From: JBHYGK01 sp051859045
GTDB taxonomy: Bacteria; Pseudomonadota; Gammaproteobacteria; Xanthomonadales; Xanthomonadaceae
Reading direction: 5' to 3'
Assembly (NCBI GenBank): GCA_051859045.1
Contig: JBHYGK010000001.1
Location: 124,001 to 188,000 of the forward strand
Length of the DNA stretch: 64,000 bases
Each line of letters opens with the position of its first letter. The first letter of the stretch is position 1. The translations under genes and the position numbers were made by a program. Positions 52,969-62,560 of the stretch are shown piece after piece. The notes below the pieces were generated by a model. The model was given only the letters and a program-made list of their open reading frames with translations, was not told where the DNA came from and ran no database searches.

Positions 52969-55730
52969 GCGTCGTCCAATCCGGTGTCGGGGGCCCGCAG
53001 GGGCAGGTCGATCTCGAAGCGCGCGCCGCCGCCCGGCGCGTCGTCGATCGCGAGGTGGCCGCCGAGGCGGCCGGTCACCAGGCCATAGGTGATGTAGAGC
53101 CCGAGGCCGCTGCCGCCGCGGCCCAGCCGGGTGGTGAAGAAGGGATCGAACACCCGGTGGCGCAGGGCCAGCGGGATGCCGCAGCCGTCGTCCTCGTACA
53201 CCAGGCCAACGCGGTCGCCGGCCTGCACGGCGACGATCCGGATCCGGCCGGCGTCGCGGCCCTCGAAGGCGTGGTCGAGGCTGTTGCTGACGAGGTTGGT
53301 GAGCACCTGCTCCAGCGGGCCGGGATAGCTGTCCATCGCGATGCCGTCGGGGATGTCGACCTCGACCCGGAACGGCGTGCGCTTCAGGCGCGGGCTCAGC
53401 GTCACCAGCACTTCCTCGGCCACCTGGCGCAGCTCGAAGCGGCGGCGGCGGGTGCTGGTCTGGTCGACCGCGGCCTGCTTGAAGTGGCCGATCAGGTCGG
53501 CCGCGCGGGCCAGGTTGCGCCCGATCAGCTCCACCGCCTCGCCGGCCTCGGCGGTGTAGCGCTCGAGCGTGGAGCGCTTGAGGCTGCCGCCCGCGAGCTC
53601 GCCGGCGAGCCCCTGCTGCATGTCGCGCAGCGTGCTGGAGACGGTGAGCGCGTTGCCGATCGGGGTGTTGAGCTCGTGCGCGACGCCGGCCACCAGGCTG
53701 CCCAGCGAGGCCAGCTTCTCGCTCTGCACCAGCTGGCCCATGGCCTGGGTCAGCTGCTGGGTGGACGCGGCGAGTTCGCGGGTGCGCGCCTCGACCCGGC
53801 CCTCGAGGTCGGCGGCCAGGGCCTGCAGGCGGGTCTCGGCGTCCATGCGCGCGATCTCGGCCGCGGCGCGCTGGGCGAACAGGCCGAGCAGCGCGGGGTC
53901 GAGCGCCTCCTCGGGCAGCGGCGCGTCGTGGACCAGCGCGATCAGGCCGATCGCGCGGCCGTCCGCGCCGCGCAGCAGCTGGCCGGCGTAGCCGCGGGCC
54001 TGGATGCCGGCGAGCGCGGCGTCGCGCGGGAACTGCGCGCGCACGCCGTCGCGGATCAGCAGCTGGCCTTCCTCGAGCAGGGCGATCGAGGGCGAGCCGG
54101 CCACGGGGAAGCTGCGGTTCTCGCGCAGCTCGCCGTCGGCGCAGAACGCCAGCGTGGTCTCGAGGCCCGGGCCGTCGAGGTCGAGCCGGCTGACGCCGGC
54201 ATAGCGCACGCCGGCCAGGCTGGCCAGCGAGGAGGTCAGCGCGCGGAAGAACGGCTCGCCGACCAGGCCCTCGGTGCCGCGCCGCAGCGCGGCCAGGGTC
54301 TGCTCGCCGCGGTGGTTGGCGGTGATGTCGAGCATCACGCCCTCGAGGAACTCGACCTCGCCGCTGGGGCCGCGGTGGGCCTGGCCGCGCTCCCAGACCC
54401 AGCGCATCGCGCCGTCGCGGCGGCGCAGCCGGTAGCGCATCTCGAACGGTCGGTCCTCGCGCAGCGCCGATTCGACCTCGTCGGCCAGGCGCTGCGCGTC
54501 CTCGGGCATCTGCAGCGCGGCCATGGTGACGTCGCGGTTGCCGACGAAGGCCTCGGGCGGATAGCCGGTGAGCTCCTCGATGCGCTCGGAGACGAACAGC
54601 ATCGTCCAGTGCTGGTCGAAGCGGCAGCGGTACACCGCGCCGGGGATCTGGTGGACGAGGGTGGCGAGCTCGCGCCGGCTGTCCTCGAGTTCGCCGAGGT
54701 TGCGGGTGAGCCGGTCGGCCATCGAATTGAAGGCGCTGGAGAGCCGGCGCGCCTCGCGGCTGGCGCTGGCGCCCATCCGGCGCTCCAGGTCGCCGCCGGC
54801 GACCGCCTCGGCGGCCTCGGCGGCCTGCACGAGCGGCCGCACCAGGCGGCCGCCCAGCAGCCACGCCGCCACCAGGCTCAGCGCCGTCACCAGCGCCATG
54901 TCCGAGGCCCAGGCGGCCAGCGGCGCGCGCACCGCGGCCTGCCAGTCGGCCGTGGGCTCGAAGGCCACCACCCGCCAGCCGGTGCTGGGCACCACCGCCA
55001 GGCTGCCGCGCATGCCGGGCGCCTGGGCCAGCGCCCGCACGCCGGCCGGCGCGTCGGCGAAGCGCGCCTCCCCGAGCGCATCGTCGTTCAGGCCGTCGAT
55101 GCGCGCGCCGTCCTGGCCGACCAGGCGCAGGCCCATGCCGTCCGCGCCCGAGGGCAGGTTGGCGTCGATCACGAAGCTCAGCGCGGCGGGCTCGATGCGC
55201 AGCCGCAGCAGGCCCTGCAGCGCGTCCGCGGCGTCGCGCACGGGCGCGGCCACGATGATCGCGGCGCGGTCGTCCCAGGCCGGGACGTAGGGCCCGACCA
55301 GGCGCGGCAGGCCGTCGCGCAGGGTCTCGAGGACGTAGGGCTCGGCGCCCTCGTCGCCGCCGGCCAGGGTGGCGCGGCTGTCGATGACGTTGCGCCCGCG
55401 CGCGTCGAGGATGGCGACGGAATTGATGTTGACCGGGTCGCGGGCGCTGATCGCGGCCACGACGCGCTCGCCGCGCCCCTCGGTGGCGCCGGCGTCGGCG
55501 GCGGCGCCGCCGACGCCGGGCAGGCGGGCATCGCCGCGGGCGGACTCCAGCCAGCCGCGGGCCAGGCCCTCGAGCTCGCGGGCGGTCTCGCTGGCGCGGC
55601 GTTCGAGGGTGGCGTCGCGCTCGCGCGCGATGGCGTCGCGCCGCTCGGCCTGGTCCATCCACGTCGCGATGCCCAGCGGCACGACGGCCACCAGCAGCAG
55701 CACCGCGGCGATGGTCTGCCTGGCCTTCAT
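52965..55730 (-). CDS. Membrane sensor histidine kinase with CACHE-like, HAMP and PAS domains
   Basis: A 921-aa kinase. First membrane segment 6-24, a periplasmic sensor of about 250 residues (dCACHE-like), second segment about 278-296, HAMP (about 297-350), PAS (about 352-475), a GAF-like region, coiled coil, HisKA with the H-box VAGVAHELNTPIGNAL and an HATPase domain with LVSNSLDHAFEG and GRGGSGLGLYITYGLV. It would pass a phosphate to the REC-EAL protein encoded next. It lies 37 bases after the solute-binding protein gene. Confidence 0.92.
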   Translation of the reverse strand: MKARQTIAAVLLLVAVVPLGIATWMDQAERRDAIARERDATLERRASETARELEGLARGWLESARGDARLPGVGGAAADAGATEGRGERVVAAISARDPVNINSVAILDARGRNVIDSRATLAGGDEGAEPYVLETLRDGLPRLVGPYVPAWDDRAAIIVAAPVRDAADALQGLLRLRIEPAALSFVIDANLPSGADGMGLRLVGQDGARIDGLNDDALGEARFADAPAGVRALAQAPGMRGSLAVVPSTGWRVVAFEPTADWQAAVRAPLAAWASDMALVTALSLVAAWLLGGRLVRPLVQAAEAAEAVAGGDLERRMGASASREARRLSSAFNSMADRLTRNLGELEDSRRELATLVHQIPGAVYRCRFDQHWTMLFVSERIEELTGYPPEAFVGNRDVTMAALQMPEDAQRLADEVESALREDRPFEMRYRLRRRDGAMRWVWERGQAHRGPSGEVEFLEGVMLDITANHRGEQTLAALRRGTEGLVGEPFFRALTSSLASLAGVRYAGVSRLDLDGPGLETTLAFCADGELRENRSFPVAGSPSIALLEEGQLLIRDGVRAQFPRDAALAGIQARGYAGQLLRGADGRAIGLIALVHDAPLPEEALDPALLGLFAQRAAAEIARMDAETRLQALAADLEGRVEARTRELAASTQQLTQAMGQLVQSEKLASLGSLVAGVAHELNTPIGNALTVSSTLRDMQQGLAGELAGGSLKRSTLERYTAEAGEAVELIGRNLARAADLIGHFKQAAVDQTSTRRRRFELRQVAEEVLVTLSPRLKRTPFRVEVDIPDGIAMDSYPGPLEQVLTNLVSNSLDHAFEGRDAGRIRIVAVQAGDRVGLVYEDDGCGIPLALRHRVFDPFFTTRLGRGGSGLGLYITYGLVTGRLGGHLAIDDAPGGGARFEIDLPLRAPDTGLDDA

Positions 55731-55767
55731 CGGTGGCGCGCTCCGCGCGTGTCCGTGGCGCCTGCCG

Positions 55768-56733
55768 TCACGGCGCCTCCGCCGGCGGCAGCAGCTCGGG
55801 CAGCGGCATCGCGCGCGCGTCCGGGGTCGCGAGCAGGACCCCGGAGCGCACGAAGAACGCCGAATAGCGGTCGATGACCCCGGCCAGCGGCCCCGCCTGC
55901 TGGCGCCGGTTGTCCTCGAGGCCGACCAGGCTCACGCCCTTGGTCGAGACGCTGCCGGGCGCCAGCCCGAGGCGGCGCTCGAGCAGCGCGTTGCCCGCCT
56001 CGGGGTTGGCCGCCCACCAGGCGCTGGCGCGGAACCAGGCGCGGTTGAACGCGCGCAGGTCCCCGGGTCGCTCGCGGGCGAGCTCGGCGGTGGTGGCGAT
56101 GACGTCGGGGATCAGGCCGGGGGTGGCGGTGGAGTCGAAGCGGCGCACCGCGCCCAGCGCCTCGGCCTCGCTGACGTAGGGCTCCCAGGTGTGGCCGAGG
56201 TCGATCGTGCCGGCGGCCAGCGCGGCCGGCACGTCGGCGCCCTCGACCTCGAGCAGGCGGATGTCCTCCGGGCCCAGCCCGAGCGTGCGCCAGGCCTCCT
56301 CGAGGAACAGCTCGCCGAAGCCGCCGATGTTGGTGCCCACGCGCAGGGGGCGGGTGGCGTCGTCGAGGCCGGGGCGCGCGAGCAGGGCATCGCCGCCGGT
56401 GGACTCGTCGGCGATCAGCAGCACGCGGATGTCGGCGCGCGTGCGGGTGAGCACGATCAGGTCGCCCAGCGCGGTGCCGACGAGGTCGTGCCGGCCGGCG
56501 GCGAACTCGGTGAGCATCGCGTCGGTGTCGGAGGGCGTCTCGAGCGCGAGGGCGAGGCCCTCCTCGCGCAGGTAGCCCAGCTCGTCGGCGAGCACCGCCG
56601 GGTAGTAGCCGGGCCAGAAGTCCATCACCAGCCGCAGCGTGCGCAGCTCGGCCGGCGGCGGTGGGGCGGGCGAACAGCCGGGCGCCGCCGCCGCGACGAG
56701 CAGAGCGAGCAAGCCGGCACGCACCATCCCCAT
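55768..56733 (-). CDS. ABC-type substrate-binding lipoprotein (NMT1/THI5-like), no transporter nearby
   Basis: A 321-aa periplasmic lipoprotein (lipobox AAPGCSP). LRLVMDFWPGYYPAVLADELGYLREEGL is the usual opening of the nitrate/taurine/thiamine-precursor binding family, with VGTNIGGFGELFLEEAW and WEPYVSEAEAL as further blocks. No permease or ATPase gene is nearby; the following genes encode a sensor kinase and an EAL response regulator. The protein may therefore present a ligand to the kinase sensor domain. Two in-frame ATGs lie 6 bases apart (56733, 56727); the first is used. Confidence 0.85.
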   Translation of the reverse strand: MGMVRAGLLALLVAAAAPGCSPAPPPPAELRTLRLVMDFWPGYYPAVLADELGYLREEGLALALETPSDTDAMLTEFAAGRHDLVGTALGDLIVLTRTRADIRVLLIADESTGGDALLARPGLDDATRPLRVGTNIGGFGELFLEEAWRTLGLGPEDIRLLEVEGADVPAALAAGTIDLGHTWEPYVSEAEALGAVRRFDSTATPGLIPDVIATTAELARERPGDLRAFNRAWFRASAWWAANPEAGNALLERRLGLAPGSVSTKGVSLVGLEDNRRQQAGPLAGVIDRYSAFFVRSGVLLATPDARAMPLPELLPPAEAP

Positions 56734-56783
56734 GGTCGTACTCCGTGTCCCCGGACGGGCCCCGACTATAGCCCGCGCCGGGG

Positions 56784-57668
56784 TCAGGCGCGCAGCAGCT
56801 CGCGGGGGTCGCGGCCGGCCGGGCAGTGGTCGAACACCACGCCGATGCCGTGCGCCTGCAGCACCGCCGCGACCTGGCGCTGGCGGGCCTCGAACTGGGC
56901 GAAACGGCGCTCGAGCAGGGCGGCGTCGGCGCGCGCGTCGGCGGGCGCGAAGCCCGCCTCGCACCACGCCTCGTGGTCCATCAGCGCGATCCGCGCCTCG
57001 CCGCCGGCGAAGCGCAGCAGCGGCTCGGGCGGGGCGTCGAGCCACTCCTCGGCGTCCGGGGCCAGCAGCGCCGCCTCGATCACCGGCCACAGCGGGGCCA
57101 GGCCGCCGTGCTCGTACTGCATCGCCATCATCGCCGCGAGGTCGTTCACGGTCAGGTAGCGGGCGTGTTCGACCTGGGCGCCGAAGCCGCGCTGGGCCTC
57201 GAGCGCGGTCTCGGCGCCGGCCATCCCGGTCTCGAGCAGCTCGGCCTCGAGGCGGTCGCCGACCCGCGCCACCAGCGCGGGGTCGCCGCGCAGCACGAAG
57301 GGCAGCAGGCGCAGCGCGCCGCCGACGAGGTTGGCGTCCGGGGCCAGCGGGCCCGGCATCGCGCCGCCCTCGGCGCTGCCGAAGGCGATCAGGCGGCCGC
57401 CCGCGGCGCCCGGCGCGCGCGCGGCCAGGCGGTCGAGTTCGGCGTGCAGCGGCCAGCCCGGGCGCAGCAGCTCGACCGGGTCGACGTGCGCGCCCAGCAG
57501 CACCAGGTCGAGCCCGGCGGCCTCGGGCGCGATCCGGCCCAGGTCCAGCGCCACGCGCTCGGCCAGCGCGCCCGCGGCCTGCTGGGGCAGGGCGAGGTGG
57601 CTGGCGAGGGTCATCGGGGTGAGCTCGAGGGCGAGGGCGCCGAGGCAGGCGAGCGGGGCGTCGGTCAC
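56784..57668 (-). CDS. Hypothetical protein
   Basis: A 294-aa soluble protein without a recognised domain. It is Ala/Leu-rich with a mixed alpha/beta pattern, a VEHARYLTVNDLAAMMAMQYEHGGLAPLWPVIEAALLAP helix region, and a His/Cys-containing end (GVVFDHCPAGRDP). It stands alone between the signalling operon and the divergent thiolase gene. Codon use is host-like, so it is a resident gene. Confidence 0.65.
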   Translation of the reverse strand: MTDAPLACLGALALELTPMTLASHLALPQQAAGALAERVALDLGRIAPEAAGLDLVLLGAHVDPVELLRPGWPLHAELDRLAARAPGAAGGRLIAFGSAEGGAMPGPLAPDANLVGGALRLLPFVLRGDPALVARVGDRLEAELLETGMAGAETALEAQRGFGAQVEHARYLTVNDLAAMMAMQYEHGGLAPLWPVIEAALLAPDAEEWLDAPPEPLLRFAGGEARIALMDHEAWCEAGFAPADARADAALLERRFAQFEARQRQVAAVLQAHGIGVVFDHCPAGRDPRELLRA

Positions 57669-57833
57669 GGCGGGCTCCGGGGTGGAAGGGCGAGGGGGGC
57701 AGGGGCCGGGCGGCGCTCCATACGCCAGGGTTTGGTTCCCGGGGCGCGCGGGCCTACACTGCGTCCCGCGCAGTATGCCAGCCCACCATCACGCCGCCGT
57801 CGACGCGCGCGGCCCGACCCGAGGACACCCCTG

Positions 57834-59120
57834 ATGCGAGCCTCCCGTCCCGTCGCCATCCTCGGCGGCGTCCGCATTCCCTTCTGCCGCAACAACACCG
57901 CCTACGCCGACGTCGGCAACATGGGCATGTCGATCCGCACGCTGGGCGCGCTCGTGGAGCGCTTCGGCCTGCACGGCGAGGTGCTGGGCGAGGTCGCGAT
58001 GGGCGCCGTGCTCAAGCACTCCAGCGACTGGAACATCGGCCGCGAGGCCACGCTGAGCAGCGGCCTGTCGCCGTCGACCCCGGGCCTGACGATGCAGCGC
58101 GCCTGCGGCACCTCGCTCGACACCGTGATCACCATCGCCAACAAGATCGCGCTCGGCCAGATCGACGCCGGCATCGGCGGCGGCTCCGACACCACCTCCG
58201 ACGTGCCGATCGCGGTCAACCCGCGCCTGCGCCGCCGCCTGCTCGACCTCAACAAGGCCAAGTCCTTCGGCCAGAAGCTGGCCGCGTTCAAGGGCTTCCG
58301 CATCAAGGAGCTGGTGCCCGAGTTCCCCGGCGTCGGCGAGCCGCGCACCGGCAAGGCGATGGGCGAGCACTGCGAGATGATGGCCAAGGAGTGGGGCATC
58401 ACCCGCGAGGCCCAGGACCAGCTCGCCTACGAATCGCACGCCAAGGCCGCCGCGGCCTACCAGCGCGGCTTCTTCGACGGCCTGGTGGCGCCGTTCCGCG
58501 GCCTCGACCGCGACACCATCCTGCGTCCCGACACCACCGTCGAGAAGCTCGCCACGCTCAAGCCGGCCTTCGACCGCCACTCGGGCAAGGGCACGCTGAC
58601 CGCCGGCAACTCCACCCCGCTCACCGACGGCGCCGCGGCCTGCCTGCTGGCGTCCGAGGACTGGGCGCGCGCGCACGGCCACGAACCGCTGGCCTACCTG
58701 GTCGACGCGCAGGTCGCGGCGGTGGACTTCGTGCACGGCGAGGGCCTGCTGATGGCCCCGGCCTGGGCCGTGGCCCAGCTGCTGGCGCGCAACGGCCTGG
58801 CGCTGCAGGACTTCGACTTCTACGAGATCCACGAGGCCTTCGCCGCGCAGGTGCTGTGCACGCTCGCGGCCTGGGAGAGCGCCGAGTTCTGCAAGGCGAA
58901 GCTGGGCCTCGACGCGCCGCTGGGGTCGATCGACCGCGCCAAGCTCAACGTCGTCGGCAGCTCGCTGGCGATGGGCCACCCGTTCGCCGCGACCGGCGCG
59001 CGCATCGTCGCCACCGCCGCCAAGCTGCTGGCCGAGAAGGGCTCGGGCCGCGCGCTGATCTCGGTGTGCACCGCCGGCGGCATGGGCGTGGTGGCGATCG
59101 TGGAGCGCCCGGCGGCCTGA
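57834..59120 (+). CDS. fadI: FadI-type acetyl-CoA acyltransferase (thiolase)
   Basis: A 428-aa thiolase. The active-site nucleophile is in QRACGTSLD (Cys about 92), the base pair is His in YEIHEAFAAQ and Cys in VCTAGGMG, and STPLTDGAAA and GHPFAATGAR are present. Residues VGEPRTGKAMGEHCEMMAKEWGITREAQD match the FadI/FadA-like (fatty-acid beta-oxidation beta subunit) group. It cleaves 3-ketoacyl-CoA to acetyl-CoA. No fadJ partner is visible in the window. Confidence 0.88.
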   Translation: MRASRPVAILGGVRIPFCRNNTAYADVGNMGMSIRTLGALVERFGLHGEVLGEVAMGAVLKHSSDWNIGREATLSSGLSPSTPGLTMQRACGTSLDTVITIANKIALGQIDAGIGGGSDTTSDVPIAVNPRLRRRLLDLNKAKSFGQKLAAFKGFRIKELVPEFPGVGEPRTGKAMGEHCEMMAKEWGITREAQDQLAYESHAKAAAAYQRGFFDGLVAPFRGLDRDTILRPDTTVEKLATLKPAFDRHSGKGTLTAGNSTPLTDGAAACLLASEDWARAHGHEPLAYLVDAQVAAVDFVHGEGLLMAPAWAVAQLLARNGLALQDFDFYEIHEAFAAQVLCTLAAWESAEFCKAKLGLDAPLGSIDRAKLNVVGSSLAMGHPFAATGARIVATAAKLLAEKGSGRALISVCTAGGMGVVAIVERPAA

Positions 59121-59133
59121 GCCGCCGAGCGCG

Positions 59134-60393
59134 TCAGCCGCGCAGGCGCGGCATGCCGTGCTCGTCGCGGTCCTCGACCACGGCCTCGTCCTGGATGCGC
59201 GCGCGCAGGTCGCGCCCGGGCAGCTGGCGCGCGGCCTGGCCGCGCATCGAGGCCAGCGCGTTGGCGTAGCACTGGCGCGCGCGCGACTCGTCGCCGCGCG
59301 AGGCCAGCACCTCGGCCAGCACCTCCCACGCCTCGGCGCCGGCGCCCTGGGCGATGGCGCGGTGCAGGTAGTCCTCGGCCTTGCCCCACAGCGCCTCGTC
59401 GCGGCAGATCCGGCCCAGCGTGGTGAGCAGGGCGGGGCTGGCGGGATGCGCGGGCAGCCAGGCCTCGGCGGTGCCGAGGCGCGAGCCGGTGCGGCCCTTC
59501 GGCAGGCGGCCGTAGGCGGCGGCCAGCGACTCGTCCCAGCCGGCCTCCAGCGCCAGCTGGATCGCGGTGGCGCCGGCGTCCTCGAGCCTGAGGTCGGCGG
59601 CGCGCAGCGCGTAGGCCACGACCACGCGGGGATCCTGGCGCAGCGCGCGCGGCAGGCCGTCCCAGCGCTCGCCGAGCAGGTTGGGATCCTCGGCCTCGCC
59701 CAGCTGGGCGGCGGCGAGGCGCGATTCGAGGGCGGCCAGCGGGCGGCCGCCGGCGTCGCCGGCGGACTTCAGCGCCGGCAGCAGCGCCCAGGCCTCGGCG
59801 GCGCGATGCACCTGGGCCAGCGACTCGATGCGCAGCTCGAGCGCGCGCGGCGAGGGCGGCGCCAGCGTGGCCAGGGCCTCGAGCGCGGTCACCGCCTCGG
59901 CCGGCTGGCCGGCGGCGGCCAGCCGCTCGGCGCGGTACAGGCCGACGGCCTGCGCGCCGCCCGGGGCCTTCGCCACCTCGGCCAGCGCGAGCTCGGCGCC
60001 GGCGTCGTCGCCGCGGGCGTGCGCGGCCTGCGCGGCGGCGAGGCCGGCCGGCACGCGCAGCTCGCGCAGGCGCGCCGCGCGCACCAGCAGCTTGCCCGCG
60101 CGGACCCAGCGGCCCTCGTGCAGCGCGGCCAGGCCCTCGGCGAGGCGGGCGCGGGCGGCGTGCCGGGCCTGCCGGCGCCACAGCCGGAACGGCAGGCGCA
60201 GCGCCCACAGCGCGCCGACGACCGCCGCGATCGCGGCCAGCAGCGCCAGCGTGCCGAAGGCCACCGAGGTCTCCACCAGCCAGCCGCGCAGCTGGATCAC
60301 CAGCACGCCCGGGTCCTCGGCCAGCAGCTGGAAGGCCATCGCGCCGAGCACGGCGAGGGCCAGCCAGGCCAGCAGGCGGCGGAACAGGCTCAC
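59134..60393 (-). CDS. hemY: HemY-like TPR membrane protein
   Basis: A 419-aa protein with two N-terminal membrane segments (about residues 6-25 and 43-66) and a long TPR-type helical domain. It starts at a GTG inside the end of hemX (GTGA overlap). This is the proteobacterial HemY of the hemCDXY cluster, a bitopic protein linked to haem synthesis, not the protoporphyrinogen oxidase of the same name. The order hemD-hemX-hemY supports the call. Confidence 0.85.
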   Translation of the reverse strand: MSLFRRLLAWLALAVLGAMAFQLLAEDPGVLVIQLRGWLVETSVAFGTLALLAAIAAVVGALWALRLPFRLWRRQARHAARARLAEGLAALHEGRWVRAGKLLVRAARLRELRVPAGLAAAQAAHARGDDAGAELALAEVAKAPGGAQAVGLYRAERLAAAGQPAEAVTALEALATLAPPSPRALELRIESLAQVHRAAEAWALLPALKSAGDAGGRPLAALESRLAAAQLGEAEDPNLLGERWDGLPRALRQDPRVVVAYALRAADLRLEDAGATAIQLALEAGWDESLAAAYGRLPKGRTGSRLGTAEAWLPAHPASPALLTTLGRICRDEALWGKAEDYLHRAIAQGAGAEAWEVLAEVLASRGDESRARQCYANALASMRGQAARQLPGRDLRARIQDEAVVEDRDEHGMPRLRG

Positions 60394-61514
60394 GGGCGCG
60401 GCTCCGCGGCCTCGGCCCCGGGGGCGGCGTCGCCCGCGCGCGCGGCGCTCAGGCCGCGCAGCTGGGCGAGGGTGCTGCCGAGGACCGGCAGCTCGACCCG
60501 CAGCGGGCGCCCGGCCAGCTCGCGCAGGCGGGCGACGCGCGCGTCGCGCTCGGGGCTGGCCGGGTACAGGCGCTGCAGCCAGGTGTCGATGCGCCCGATG
60601 GCGCGCTGGAAGCCGGCGTCGTCGCGGCGCTCGAGCGCCGCGCGGGCGAGCGTGAGCTCGAGCTCCATCGCGGTGCGCGCGGCCTCGCGGTCGGAGGGCA
60701 GCATCACCGCGCCGCGCACCTGGCGCACCGAGATGAAGCGGCCCAGCACGCGCTCGGCGGTGCCGGCCTCGGCGGGCGCCGGCTCGGCGGCCTCGCGCAC
60801 CGGCAGCGCGTCGAGCGCCACCAGCAGCGCGTCGAGCTCGCCGGCGGCGAGCGCGCGCGGATCCTCGGGCAGCGCGCGCAGCGCGGCCAGCTCCTGCTGC
60901 AGCGACTGCCGCGCGTCGACCGCGGCCGGCGCGTCGACGCCGGCCAGCACCTCGGCCGCGAGCACGTACGCGCGCTCGGCGCCCGGCGCGTCGCCGAACA
61001 GGGTCAGGCGGTTGGCGCCCATCGCCAGCAGCAGCTCGGCCTCGGCGAGGCGCAGGCGCTGTTCGCCGCGCGGATCGGCCGCCTGGGCCTCGGCGAGCCG
61101 GGCGACGCTGTCCTCGAGCAGGCGGGCGCGCTGGCCGATGCCCAGCAGCTCCTCGCGCAGCACGGCATTGGTGGACTGGTTGGCCTGCAGGCGCGACTCG
61201 AGCGAGCGCTGGCCGTCGCGCAGGCGGCCGGCGGCGTCCTCGACGCCCGCGAGGCGGACGCTGGCGTCCTCGGCGGCGCGGGCGCGGCCGGCGTCGAGCG
61301 CCTGCAGTTCGCGCCAGCCCAGCCAGCCGCCGGCGCCGAGCGCGGCGACCACGGCGAGCGCGAGCAGGGAGCGCCACGGCACGCCGCCGCGGGCGCGCGG
61401 GCGCGCGGGGGCAGGGGCGGCGGGCGGGGGGGGCAGCGAGGTATCGGTGTCGGTCACGTCGAGGCGGCGCCTGTGTGGGGTCGAGGCGGGTAACGCAAAA
61501 AGCGGCGCGTCCAT
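60390..61514 (-). CDS. hemX: HemX-like membrane protein
   Basis: A 374-aa protein with a Pro/Ala-rich cytoplasmic start, one membrane segment (about residues 48-68) and a long helical, partly coiled-coil domain (ASVRLAGVEDAAGRLRDGQRSLESRLQANQ) followed by the conserved LRLAEAELLLAMGANRLTLFGDAPGAERAYVLA region of HemX. The family was once named uroporphyrin-III C-methyltransferase but lacks that enzyme's motifs. A second possible start lies at GTG about 19 codons in (VTDTDTS). Confidence 0.85.
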   Translation of the reverse strand: MDAPLFALPASTPHRRRLDVTDTDTSLPPPPAAPAPARPRARGGVPWRSLLALAVVAALGAGGWLGWRELQALDAGRARAAEDASVRLAGVEDAAGRLRDGQRSLESRLQANQSTNAVLREELLGIGQRARLLEDSVARLAEAQAADPRGEQRLRLAEAELLLAMGANRLTLFGDAPGAERAYVLAAEVLAGVDAPAAVDARQSLQQELAALRALPEDPRALAAGELDALLVALDALPVREAAEPAPAEAGTAERVLGRFISVRQVRGAVMLPSDREAARTAMELELTLARAALERRDDAGFQRAIGRIDTWLQRLYPASPERDARVARLRELAGRPLRVELPVLGSTLAQLRGLSAARAGDAAPGAEAAEPRP

Positions 61515-61596
61515 GCTACCGGATGCCGACGGCGGCGTGGCCGCCCGGCGCGCCCCGCCCGTGCCGGCGAACCCGTGCGTCCGTCCGCGCGCGGGC

Positions 61597-62427
61597 TCAG
61601 CGCGGGGCCTCGGCGCGGGCCACGGCGGCCGCGGCGGCGAGCAGGTCGGCCGGCCGCGCCGAGGCGGCCACGGCCGCCACCGACGCGCAGCCGAGCCCGC
61701 GCGCGATCGCGGCCAGGCGCGCGCTGCTCGCGATCACCGGCACCGCGCGCAGCGCCTCGGCCGCCGCGGCGGGCAGGCCGTCGAGCACGTGTCCCAGGGC
61801 CTCGGCGCTGCTCAGCGCCAGCAGGCTGCGCGCGGGATCCAGCGCGGCCACCGCGGCGGCGTCGCCGGCGCGCCGGCGCGGGGCCTCGCGGGCGTACACC
61901 TCGGCCAGCCGCGGGGCGGCGCCGCGGGCACGCAGCGCCGGCAGCAGCACGCCGCGCCCGCCGGGCGCGCCGAGCACGCCGATCCGCGGATCGGCGGCGA
62001 AGGCCGAGGCCTCGAGGCCGGGCAGCGCGAGCAGCCCCTCGGCGTCCATCCGCGCGGGATGCCGCGCGCCGCGGACGCCGCGGCGCTCCAGCGCGCGCGC
62101 GCTGCCGGCGCCCACCGCGAACCAGGCCGCGCCCGCGGCCCCGGCCAGCGGGCGCAGCGCGTCGGCGAAGCGCACCGCGGCGGGGCTGGTGGCGATGATG
62201 CGCGGGCACGCCAGCGCATCGTCGAGCGCGCGCCGGGTGGCGGCGTCGTCGCGGCCGGCCAGGCGCAGGCCGCTCAGCGCGAGTCCGCGCGCGCCGCGGC
62301 GGCGGGCCGCGCGCAGCAGGCCCGCGTGCTCGCCGGCCGGCCGCAGCGAGACGAGGCACCAGCCCGCGAGCGGCAGGGCGTCGCGGGCGTCGTCGGCGTG
62401 GCGGGGGGCGCGGGGGCGGGTCGGCAT
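61597..62427 (-). CDS. hemD: HemD, uroporphyrinogen-III synthase
   Basis: A 276-aa enzyme that cyclises hydroxymethylbilane to uroporphyrinogen III. HemD is poorly conserved; supporting marks are length, a two-lobed alpha/beta pattern, IIATSPAAVRFADAL (family 'TSxxAV' block) and LLALSSAEALGHVLD (second 'SS' block), VIASSARLAAIARGLGC near the end, and position before hemX-hemY. The ATG 62427 gives the shortest sensible N-terminus; no hemC lies in the window. Confidence 0.8.
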   Translation of the reverse strand: MPTRPRAPRHADDARDALPLAGWCLVSLRPAGEHAGLLRAARRRGARGLALSGLRLAGRDDAATRRALDDALACPRIIATSPAAVRFADALRPLAGAAGAAWFAVGAGSARALERRGVRGARHPARMDAEGLLALPGLEASAFAADPRIGVLGAPGGRGVLLPALRARGAAPRLAEVYAREAPRRRAGDAAAVAALDPARSLLALSSAEALGHVLDGLPAAAAEALRAVPVIASSARLAAIARGLGCASVAAVAASARPADLLAAAAAVARAEAPR

Positions 62428-62560
62428 CGGCGCGGAGTGTCGCACGCGGGCCCGCGCGCACCGGACGCCGGCGCATGGCGCCGGCGCGTGCACCCGGACG
62501 GCAGCGTATGCGCACCTCGGCCCGCTACGCTCCGCCCGCCCCCCTCCCACCGGCCACGCC

